Shown here: positions 45,474-54,239 of the stretch, piece by piece
Position numbering within the stretch: position 1 is the first letter of the stretch
How the letters are laid out: every line of letters starts with the position of its first letter
NCBI GenBank assembly: GCA_000469685.2
Contig: LS997563.1
Coordinates: 31,801,968 to 31,865,967 of the forward strand
Length of the DNA: 64,000 bases
DNA from: Haemonchus contortus
Lineage: Eukaryota > Nematoda > Chromadorea > Rhabditida > Trichostrongylidae
Direction of reading: 5' to 3'
Made by a program: the position numbers and the translations under genes
The notes under the pieces: generated by a model
Told to the model about the DNA's origin: nothing
Database searches by the model: none
Seen by the model: only the letters and a program-made list of their open reading frames with translations

Positions 45474-45523
45474 TTATTGTTTCACATCTCTTTTTCATTA
45501 AATGTAACTTTTTAATCAATACT

Positions 45524-46055
45524 CTTTAAAGGTACAGTTCACGAGAATTTTGAGGTGCCCTTTTTCGGCAGAAAAGTGGAAGTGTTGATTTAGAGGAAAA
45601 CATCGATGGAAAGAAAAAGAAAGGAAGAGAGCGAGAAAATCTGCCTACTTCAAGGCTTCTTAAAAAGTAGTGGAAGTAAACGTTGTTAGAGATCACCGTG
45701 ACGGTAATGGCATGAAAGCGGTGTTTGGACGAAATTTAACTTGCTACCATTGCTCAAAGAGGTGACTTACTTCATCGAGCCAAAAATGTCTGAAACTGCC
45801 TTTCACTGTCGCCATGGGTCATTACGCGTTGTTTGAACTTCCTACATGGGAGTCTCTTGAAACAGTGCAGCCTCCTCAGAGCCGTTGAAACTCGTTCACG
45901 ATGGGAGTGGTATTCACACAGTACAATCTCTGGCCGATTATTGTGCCCTATCCATGACGTTTTCGACTTTATAACGGTAGGTATGGTATAAGGAGCCTCG
46001 AATTAGACTATAGGGGAATCTCAGAAACCATTTTATCGCAAACTGTGCCTTTAAA
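45524..46055 (+). mobile_element. MITE-like element, copy 2 of the family at 6,708-7,216
   Basis: The ends are TTTAAAGGTACAGTTCACGA and the complement of a matching run at 46,033-46,055 (CGCAAACTGTGCCTTTAAA). The interior blocks match copy 1 in order and orientation over about 510 bp. There is no coding capacity. TTTAAA at both borders may be part of the terminal repeat or a target duplication. Confidence 0.8.
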
Positions 46056-46210
46056 TAGTCACCACTTAATCACTGAAGCTTCGGATAATGACTTACATTG
46101 GCTCGCGTGATTAAGAGGCGAAACGAACCTTTTTTGTTTTTTCTTCTCCTGTACACTAAAATATGTCTCTTGAGATGTTTTAAGCCTTTCCGGGATTCAC
46201 AAATTTATCC

Positions 46211-46246
46211 AGCTTACGTTTCGGCCTCTTCGCCTTCTTCAGAGCC
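46211..46246 (-). ncRNA. Hammerhead-ribozyme-like motif at the Penelope 3' end
   Basis: The minus strand reads GGCT, CTGAAGA, AGGC-loop-GGCC, GAAAC, GTA, AGCT. CTGAAGA fits the invariant CUGANGA box and GAAAC the second conserved strand. GGCT pairs with AGCT as stem I and the GGC/GCC stem II closes. Stem III would be minimal, as reported for Penelope-associated hammerheads, which may act as dimers. Self-cleavage is not shown. Confidence 0.55.
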
Positions 46247-46456
46247 TGAAAGCCGAAAAACAATTTGAGATTGGTGCTCACGTAGGCCTAGACAATACTG
46301 AACAGTCCTCTAAGCTAGTAGACCACCTTGAACTCGATCAATACAAGGGTCTCACGGCTTACCTTGAACTCAGAGGCCAACTACTAGGACGGCCACACAA
46401 GAACGGAACTTCTGCGTACAATAAGCAACCCATCTCCTCCCTGACCTCACCGTAAC

Positions 46457-47131
46457 TTAAAATTTGCAGAGGTCGAGGAAGGGCGCGAGGTCACGGGTAA
46501 TGGTCACACACTCTTCCTTTCTATCAATTTGTGGATTCCTAGCAGCAACCCAAAACGCCTCGAGTGTTTTCCGCGCAGGGGTGTCCGCTTCTATTGCCAA
46601 GATGGCTACTGAAATTTCGAACTTGCTACCATCATGGCACTCAATTCGATGCATTCCCAAAGGTGTTTGTATGCGAGACCTTCTTAGGCCCTCCAGATGT
46701 TCCCTGATTCGCGTACGAAGGGGGCGCCCTGTTCCACCTATATACTCAGCATCGCAGGCCTGGCATCGAACTTGGTAAATGACCCCAACTTTCATGCAGT
46801 CACCCCTTTGATCAAAAGGACACACAAGGCAGTCTGGGGTATCACACAAGCTGTCGTAAAGACGATTTCGGATCAAATTGCGGCTTAGGTTCCCTGGGGG
46901 TATTTCCACAACCCTGACTTCTTCTTGTAGATCACACCTGGTCACACAGGCTCGGATTGCTCTGCTCATGTCTTCGAAGATGAATGGCAAACAAAGGACT
47001 GCCTTATTGACAGATGGTTGTGGGCGAAGTCTGCGATGTGTGAAATGTCCCCCACGTTGTGAATCCTGGTGGAAGCCAGGATACCCATAAGACCGCGCGA
47101 CTTTTCGAGCCAAGTCCAACGATTCTGTCAT
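46457..47131 (-). CDS. GIY-YIG endonuclease part of the Penelope-like element (open remnant)
   Basis: 224 codons still open. Residues 60-90 are the linker after the reverse transcriptase, and a CxxxC/C pattern (CDTPDCLVC) lies near residue 95-103. The nuclease begins at VIYQVRC, with the second strand AEYIGGTGRPLRTRIREH carrying the catalytic Arg, and a later conserved Glu in LEAFW. It is separated from the reverse transcriptase by upstream frameshifts, so it would be expressed only if its own start were used, which is unlikely. Confidence 0.75.
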   Translation of the reverse strand: MTESLDLARKVARSYGYPGFHQDSQRGGHFTHRRLRPQPSVNKAVLCLPFIFEDMSRAIRACVTRCDLQEEVRVVEIPPGNLSRNLIRNRLYDSLCDTPDCLVCPFDQRGDCMKVGVIYQVRCQACDAEYIGGTGRPLRTRIREHLEGLRRSRIQTPLGMHRIECHDGSKFEISVAILAIEADTPARKTLEAFWVAARNPQIDRKEECVTITRDLAPFLDLCKF

Positions 47132-48199
47132 AAGATCAGTATTAGAGGAAACCCTGCTGGCAACTCTGAACGTATTTCTGATGACAGACTGTTTTGTTCT
47201 TATGGGGTGGGCCGAGTGGCAGTGAATTAGGATATTCTTACAGCTAGGCTTGCGGTACCACTCTGTCCGTACTGCTGGACTAGTTGGACTTGGATATTGA
47301 GGAATGGTAGTCAGTTCTTTGTTGGTCTTTCTCGTGTGAATTTGATCTGATCTGCCTGTTTATTGAGAATGGCAAAACATATGTCCATCTCTTCTTGAGT
47401 GGAACATATGATCAGGCAATCATCAATATAGCGAGTGTAGAGAATGGCCTGCGGTCTAGGATAGGTTCCTCAACTTTTGACATGTAGGCTATTGCCAATA
47501 CTGGTGCTAGCCGTTGGCCCATAGCCAAACCCCTAATCTGTATATAGTAAATGCCCGACCACCTGAAAAACGAGCAGTTTAAGCACTCTTTCAAGACAGT
47601 CATTATCTGGGAGACCGAGAAACCGTACAATCTAAGAGTGCATTGTGATCCTTTAGCAATTCGTATGTGGCCTCGAGGGCGGCCTCATTCGACACACTCG
47701 TGTAGAGAGACGTAGCGTCGAATGATTCCACTACCACGTCTCCACAAAGATCTGCATTTAACAGTTGTTCGAGTAGCATATTCGTGTTGGTAAGGTGGGC
47801 GGGTACGTACTGGAGGATGTGTTGTAGAATTACATTGAGAAATCAAGAAATTTTATCTGTGGGTCTCCCGGCATTGCTGATAATGGGTCTCACTGTAAAC
47901 ACTGAAGGGTCGTTTGAGCTCAGGTCTGCAAAGGTGATCTTATGCGTCTTGATAAGAGTGTACAAAACAGGGCACAGCGGCAGATCACTCTTCATGCGAT
48001 TGATCGTGAAGCTTGACAGTCCAGCGACCTTCGCCACGCAACACCAGACTTTGTTCAGTTTTCTATATTGTCTAGTGTATTCTTTTTCAGTAGATCTGCA
48101 ATACAATGACTTGTCCTGACGATGTAATTGCGTTATAGCTTTATCAAGCTCTTGTGGGATAACCACGAATTCCCCTCCTTGAATTATGTCTCTCCCTTA

Positions 48200-49070
48200 T
48201 TGAAAAAAGACTTCAGTCAACAACGCACAATAAGGTGATCGAGCTATCCCCGATTACTGGATAAGCACAGGTTGAGGTTAGATCGTCTACGCTCTTACAA
48301 GTTTTAGAATAGAACCGTATACTCTACCTATTGCGACTTGCCTGATCCCTTTTCGAACCGGCGGTGCTTCGCGCTGGCTCCTGAATAGCCATAGATTCTA
48401 CTTAAAATGAATTTCTGAAAAGAATACAATCGCAAAGTGTACTTCAACAACGCCTTGTACGGAATCAGCTCTACGATAACTTGTAACTGAGCTCCGAACT
48501 GAGTGGTATACTGCCAAAGAGGATGCCTCTGTCTCAGGGGCTGCTTATAGGATCACTTGATCTAAATACCGGAATGAGGCTACAGGATCCAACTTATGAC
48601 TGAGCCGATAATGGAGTTAAGATCTGAAGGCAAAAGATATGGCAAAGCCACGAGGCGTTTCAATATAGGTCAGCGAGCAAGAGCTTCACCGGACGGAAGA
48701 GTGCCAAACGTTCACGCTGGACGTAAGGCCTTTCATAAGGTTGACCTTTGTACAGTAAATTCGAATGAAGACCAATCCAAGAAGGCACTGGCCCGACTAT
48801 TTGCTGCTGGCTTGTCTGTTAATCTTGTGTTGAATATTGCCAAAACTGTTGGGACTTCTGCTGGAATTGAACAATTTGATTTCGATCTTTTCAGACTTTG
48901 ATAAAGGCAGTTTATCTAAAACTTAGCCGAGGAAACTCACATCCGACCTACAGACCGAGCTATTTATTTTCGCCTTTTCAAAACATCAAAATCAGCGCAA
49001 AAAATTGTCCATCTCCACAGGTTGCAAATAGGCTTGCTTAAGTACTCAGAGCAGGTTTCATTTTGAGCCT
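48200..49070. other. Intergenic stretch between two retroelements
   Basis: A 101-codon plus-strand frame at 48,596-48,901 has no recognised motif and no splice support. It may hold remnants of the Penelope N-terminal part, but none could be identified. Confidence 0.4.
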
Positions 49071-49081
49071 TATAGCTGAAC

Positions 49082-50862
49082 ATCGCTGTGAGAGAGTCGA
49101 TACAGCGATACAAAGACACTCGACTGAAGGAAGCAGCAGAGACGAGATCGAGCCTCAAGCGATGTCGTAAGGACCTTACCGATTCTCGCTCGATCATCGC
49201 AGTTATGAGGGACGCGATGGGCAGACCGCAGACATCGAGAACGAAGATCGAGGAGATTGCCGTCGGCTACTACACGAACCTCTTTCGGTCGACGGTATCG
49301 GTTTCCCGTATTCCTACGCCAACACAAGAGAAGGCTCCGAGGATAGAAGAATGCGCCATACGTCAGATGAAACCGAGAAGGGCGCCTGGCCCGGACCGCA
49401 TCTCAGCGGACTTCTTGAAATCGGCGTCCAAAACCATCATCAAGCAGCTCACCAAGCGCTTCAACAAGTACCTGGACGCTCAGAGGATTCCAGACCAGTG
49501 GAAGAAGTCAAACACGGTTCTTCTGTTCAAGAAAGGAGAGCGCGATCAAATGAAAAACTACCGTCCAATTGCGCTTCTCTCGCAGCCGTATAAGCTGTTT
49601 ACTAAGATCATACTAAACAGACTCGAGAGGCAACTGGACGAGTACCAACCAGTCGAACAAGCCGGTTTTCGCAAAGGCTTCTGTTGCATGGACCACATCC
49701 ACACTATCACGCAGCTGATAGAGCGGACCAGGGAATACAAACAACCACTCCTTCTCTGCTTTATCGACTATGCGAAGGCATTCGACAGTGTGGAGCACAA
49801 CTCTGTTTGGAACGCATTGCACCATGCAGGAGTCGATCCATGCTACATCAACCTGCTGGAACAGTGTAATACAGACACGTTTACCACCATCCGCATGTTC
49901 CAACGAGAGCTTCGCGTGCCGATTGAAAAAGGAGTCAGGCAGGGTGACACGATATCTCCTAAACTGTTCACCACCGCACTGAACCACGCAATGCTGCAAC
50001 TGGACTGGGACGATAAAGGCATCAACATCGACGGCAGGAAACTGTCCAACCTGCGCTTCGCAGACGATATCGTCCTCATCAGCCAAAACCGAGAGGAACT
50101 GCAGCAGATGGTGGAGGAGTTGGACGACGTCAGCAAGGCCATCGGCCTCACGATGAACAGAAGCAAGACAATGGTCATGCGAAACGAATGGGCGGATGCG
50201 TCACCGATCACACTAGAAGGCACCTCGTTACCGTTCACCGACTCTTATGTGTACCTCGGCCGTCTCATTTCCATGGACAACAACCTGCGTGCAGAGATTA
50301 TGAGGCGCAGAAGATGCGCGTGGGCGGCAATCGGCAACATAAAAGAAGCGGCTCATCTCGTATCGGACAAGAAATTACGAGCCGACCTTTTCGACTCTAC
50401 GGTATTGCCAGCACTCTGTTACGCATCCGAGACGTGGGCGGAGAACAAGACGTCAACGCTAATGTTGGTTCGCGCACAAAGAGCTCTAGAGCGGACGTTG
50501 CTGAAGATCAACCGTGCAAAGCAGAGAAGTCTCAACCTCCGCAGCGCAGACATGCGCTTAATGTCCGGCATCCGTGACGCCGAAATGTACGCGTGGAACG
50601 CAAAGAAACGCTGGGCAGGGCACGTGGTAAGACGCACGGACGATAGGTGGACCACTCGCGTCACGTTCTGGTACCCACGTGAGATTAAACGCACACTCGG
50701 CCGTCCTGCAACGAGATGGAGTGATTCACTGAAGAAACTTCAGGGAAACGATGGTCAACACTGGTCCCAAACCGCTCAAGATCGTCAAAAATGGATGGAA
50801 GCGTGTGCTCGCCGCTGAGGATATCAGCCGACAACGAGCGTCCAAGTATCCAAGTAAGTAAG
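49082..50862 (+). mobile_element. RTE-type non-LTR retrotransposon, 5'-truncated, young
   Basis: The insertion is bounded by an 11-bp direct repeat TATAGCTGAAC at 49,071-49,081 and 50,863-50,873, the target-site duplication. The 5' end starts inside the protein: the APE endonuclease and the 5' region are missing. The 3' end is short and finishes in an AAGT tandem repeat, the usual tail of RTE elements. The coding part has no stop or frameshift, so the insertion is recent. Confidence 0.92.
49088..50818 (+). CDS. RTE reverse transcriptase, lacking the N-terminal endonuclease
   Basis: 576 codons open to a TGA stop. It copies element RNA at a nicked target. Seen in order: APGPDRISADFLK (about 99-111), NYRPIALLS (157-165), motif A LLCFIDYAKAFDSV with Asp near 227, GVRQGDTISPKLF (282-294), motif C FADDI (324-328, both Asp present), then the C-terminal region with RWAGHVVRR and GRPATRWSD typical of RTE. 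The RT core is complete, but full-length RTE proteins are near 1,000 residues, and the missing APE endonuclease makes this copy immobile on its own. The annotated first codon is GTG within the truncated protein, not a natural start. Confidence 0.92.
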   Translation: MRESIQRYKDTRLKEAAETRSSLKRCRKDLTDSRSIIAVMRDAMGRPQTSRTKIEEIAVGYYTNLFRSTVSVSRIPTPTQEKAPRIEECAIRQMKPRRAPGPDRISADFLKSASKTIIKQLTKRFNKYLDAQRIPDQWKKSNTVLLFKKGERDQMKNYRPIALLSQPYKLFTKIILNRLERQLDEYQPVEQAGFRKGFCCMDHIHTITQLIERTREYKQPLLLCFIDYAKAFDSVEHNSVWNALHHAGVDPCYINLLEQCNTDTFTTIRMFQRELRVPIEKGVRQGDTISPKLFTTALNHAMLQLDWDDKGINIDGRKLSNLRFADDIVLISQNREELQQMVEELDDVSKAIGLTMNRSKTMVMRNEWADASPITLEGTSLPFTDSYVYLGRLISMDNNLRAEIMRRRRCAWAAIGNIKEAAHLVSDKKLRADLFDSTVLPALCYASETWAENKTSTLMLVRAQRALERTLLKINRAKQRSLNLRSADMRLMSGIRDAEMYAWNAKKRWAGHVVRRTDDRWTTRVTFWYPREIKRTLGRPATRWSDSLKKLQGNDGQHWSQTAQDRQKWMEACARR

Positions 50863-50874
50863 TATAGCTGAACT

Positions 50875-52145
50875 TTGGTCGGAAGTGGTATAACTGCAAG
50901 TAGTGCGCTTTTTCCTTCCTTTTCCTTTCCATCTTCCATGGTCGGAGCTAATCATTTGTCAGGATGGAAGCAGTATCTTGTTCATTTGCTAGCCTCTCCA
51001 AATCATTGTAGTTCATATTCTACGCATTCCAACGAGCATTCGCCCTCTCTACATTCGTATATGAAAAAGTGTCGAGTTTTTAGTCATATACGACTGAACC
51101 GGAAGCCTTCAAGTTGTCTACTTTGATTTCCGTTCAGAAATAGACGGAATAAGAATAATTTAATTCAAGATACCTTTGAATACACCTGAGTTTGAATTCA
51201 GTTCAATACAAGGTGACCGCAGCCAGGTTGAGGGGATCATGTCAATGCTTGACTATCCAGAGTGAAGTGATGATGGTGCCGCAAAATGCGAAGGGATTAT
51301 TAATGGCAGCACTATGTAACAAAAAGGCTTTTGAAGCCATCATATTCCTACAGGTGAAGACACAAATTGTAGCCTTCTTAGAAGCTTTGGAATTCGATGA
51401 GATAGTTCATAGAAATTAAAAAGTAGGATGTCATCCCCTTCAGAGTAGGATGCCATGCTGAGAACAACTTCACCTTTGATCTCTATGTGTATATTCGCAT
51501 ATCTATTTACTTATTTGAGTATATTTACTATGGCTACAAAAGTAGAAACAATGAAGCCTCCTTTCGAACTATTCAGCAGAAATGCTACGAAAAAGAATCT
51601 TCCAATTTTTATTTTGGGAGTGAACCAGCTTACAACAAAGGTGGTTGGGCGTACCTTTAGTTGGTAATATTACACCATATTACCATTAGGTACAAACGGT
51701 TTCGCCTGTTTGATGCTTCAATTCCTGGTGAAGGTTTGGGCTTATTATGAAATAGTAAGCCGGCAAGAATCACTTGCCACGATCAGTCCTTCATTTGTCT
51801 TCAAACTTGCAGTGAGTCTTTATCGATGATTCTCTTCAACGTCTAGTTTCTGATTGACAAAGACCTTGTGGGATAGTGCGTAATAAGGGGAAGGAGAGGA
51901 CCAACGATTGTGCGCGATGCGACAGTATTCCCTTAGCAACAAGCTTGAACGAAAACGAAAGAGGACAAGTTTCTTCCATAGACCGTAATCAAATTCTTGT
52001 TAGATTCACTTTATTTTTTCGAAAAATTTTGATGCAAACTCGTTCATTAACAAATCATCAGCAGATGTCAATACTGTTCTCCTGAGAATAATTTAAACGG
52101 AACTACTTAAGCCTCTTTGTACAGACACCGTGGATCTTGCCATCA
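50875..52145. other. No gene recognised
   Basis: Short frames only (for example 51,192-51,419 plus), without motifs. The right part is the downstream flank of the secreted-protein gene. Confidence 0.4.
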
Positions 52146-52149
52146 CCAT

Positions 52150-53152
52150 TCACTGAAAATACGGTGTTTGAAAAACATCCGAAATAATGAAATGACTCTT
52201 AGCCCTTACCAGTTTCGCTTGTCTATCCATCCATTGATTGATGGAGGAACCAATTTTGCTTTCTTCTTCTTCCTCGCCTTGGGTTGACACCGGCTAAACA
52301 TCAGGACTATATAGGAGGAAGCACACACAGGAACTGTAAATCTAATACAAATTCGTTCATACCTTTCTAGCTTTGACTGGGAATGCAACAGCCGCTGCAG
52401 GCCAGTTAGCAGTAACCTTCATAACATCAGGCCAATTAGCTGGCATAGGTGGAACATAGTTATAGAAAGGAGTGGCTGGTCTCCAAGCAGCTCCATATGT
52501 CGACCCTGAGGACAGAAATTAACTGAACTAGTGAAGGGCCAAATGCAAGGAAACGTTTCGATTACAACGATAGGAAGTATTTTTAAAGCTCACAAACGGG
52601 GCAGCAAAAGTACGGCCCGATATCGACGGAGTTGGTGGCATAACAGTAGGACTGAGGAGGGCACTGTGGCCATGGGCGTTTAGGGTCGCATTCGATCGGG
52701 AGCGATGGTCCGCCTGGGCACTGTCCCGTAGGAGCAACAACGGCTGGCTGCATTGCTACCACTGGAGCGGCTGCCATCACTGGAGGAGCAGGTGCGACAG
52801 GAATCGCTTAATAAGTCAAATTTGAGATGGCGAATTCTAGAGGTATTGTCCAATAGACAGACCTGGAGCTGCTAGCGGTGCAGCGAATTGCACGTTTCGG
52901 GGAACTTGAGCGGCACCCGCTAACGGCTGGACATACTGTCGACGCTTATTGCTGCTGGGCTCTTCTAGAATTTTTTATAGTGCTGCCATGCAACAAGTAT
53001 TGTTAAATGAATGCCATTCAAAAGAAAAAGTAGAAAAAAAGGAAAAAAAATTCAAAAACAGCTCGATCAACCAGTAAAATTGTACCTGGATTCGGAAGAG
53101 CAAATGCTACAGCAACTAAGCAAAAGCTAGCAGTGAGAAACTTCGAGACCAT
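52150..53152 (-). CDS. Secreted protein with lustrin-type six-cysteine module, six exons, 203 residues
   Basis: Exons 53,152-53,086, 52,964-52,863, 52,806-52,594, 52,505-52,363, 52,293-52,210 and a final stop codon at 52,152-52,150. Phases agree throughout. Residues 1-18 are a signal peptide (MVSKFLTASFCLVAVAFA). Then come a dibasic stretch (NKRR), an Ala/Pro/Val-rich linker (about 57-84), and the cysteine module at 86-125: C86, C96, C105, C111, C124, C125, with CPGG, DPKRPWPQCP and DIGPYFCCP. A Trp/Pro/Tyr-rich tail follows. The module matches the 74-residue protein at 32,561-32,835 nearly residue for residue, so the two are paralogues; this one has long added flanks. Role unknown; extracellular matrix, cuticle or excretory product are possibilities. 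The last exon and stop are the least certain. Confidence 0.82.
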
Positions 53153-53159
53153 GGTTGAT

Positions 53160-54130
53160 TTGCTGCTCCTTGCTGCATCTGTTGGTTTTATACGTGAGAT
53201 CTGAAACGGGGCGGGGCGTACCGGTCGGTCAGTGCTGCTGGACCCGATGGAACCCTCGGCGAAACAACGGAATAAAGCAGCGCCAAAACACGTTCGGAAT
53301 AGGAGGAGCAGTTCGACTGGTCGCCATACAAACGGCATGAATTCCTCCCGACAAGGAAACTCAAAACCTTGAGTGAGTTTGCGAGGTGTTTCTTATCCAG
53401 CTCAGCTCTGATGTCCAGAAGTTTTTCTGTTTGAGTTGTGAGAGAATTGAGTGGCTGGCCTACCTTGAGCTCACCAAGAAACGCTCGAATAGTAAGAATA
53501 AACTAAAGTTTTTGGTCTCAGTCGTAGCGTCTCCTAGTTCCAGAGGTTGTATAAGGGTTCTGTCGGCCCACGGAAATCCACTTCTTCCCAGTTCTTTTCG
53601 AATCACCGCATTTGAAGAGTAATAAAAATGGCAACACTTACAAGTTCTTATTCCTAGTGGTGAGAGGACAAAATTTAAGAAATGCAGATGTCAGCATTGT
53701 ATATGTTCCTCTCACAGCGCAGCCTCAGCAAGCCCTTACAGCGCAGCCTCAGCAAGCCCTTGGTTACGGTTTACGTATAAGTTGACTATTACAGAGAAGA
53801 TCTGGAAGCTCATGACCAATTCTAATTGGACCTCGACCTTACATGCTTACCCAGGATATAATGCTTTTGTGCATATCACACTGGAGAGCTTTCGAAGGAA
53901 CTGCTGTTTCCTGACGGAACTGTAAGTTGGGTTGAGTTTGAGCGAATTCAAAGGCTGCGGTCAGATCAACGGTGCACGCTGGTAGGAAATGATAGCGGAA
54001 AAAAATTGTTGAGCGCTGCAATTTCAGAGGTGCTTGTAGAGTTGCACTCAGCTCTTCCACTCTATGCACACGTGCAATGCTTTCGTACTCCCTAACGAGT
54101 CTGGTACCAATTCATCAACCCCGAAGGCAT
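53160..54130. other. Intergenic stretch with a short tandem duplication
   Basis: The 24-bp unit ACAGCGCAGCCTCAGCAAGC (plus CCTT) is present twice in tandem at 53,714-53,761, identical. No gene recognised; the 78-codon frame at 53,386-53,622 has no motif. Confidence 0.5.
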
Positions 54131-54137
54131 AACTGGC

Positions 54138-54235
54138 CTGTTGACCGAACGAGTGTCAATCCGAGATCCAGTCCTCGGATTGTGCGTGTGTGATAGTGTG
54201 CCACTTGTCTCTACACTACCCGTGAAGCGCCATTT
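54138..54235 (-). mobile_element. SINE head fragment
   Basis: The minus strand reads GTAGTGTAGAGACAAGTGGC, then ACTATCACACACGC and GATCTCGGATTGACACTCG, matching the tRNA-like head and the following block of the SINE at 16,930-17,225. The rest is missing. Confidence 0.55.
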
Positions 54236-54239
54236 TGGT

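Larger units (their letters stand above)
46190..48195 (-). mobile_element. Penelope-like retroelement, near full-length but broken
   Basis: Penelope-like elements encode a telomerase-related reverse transcriptase joined to a GIY-YIG nuclease. Read on the minus strand: GGEFVVIPQELD near 48,170; PVLYTLIKTHK and VRPIISNAGRPTDK (48,000-47,850); motif A ESFDATSLYTSV near 47,720; GLAMGQRLAPVLAIAYM near 47,520; motif C YTRYIDDCLI near 47,430; EWYRKPSCKNILIHCHS near 47,250; then the nuclease ORF. Lesions: Trp-to-stop at about 47,843 and 47,310, and frameshifts near 47,635, 47,450 and 47,285. The N-terminal part is missing or decayed. A hammerhead-like motif lies at 46,211-46,246. Not autonomous. Confidence 0.9.

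Noticed and set aside
49558..50238. Minus-strand frames of up to 157 codons opposite the RTE element
   Set aside because: Shadows of the reverse transcriptase reading frame.
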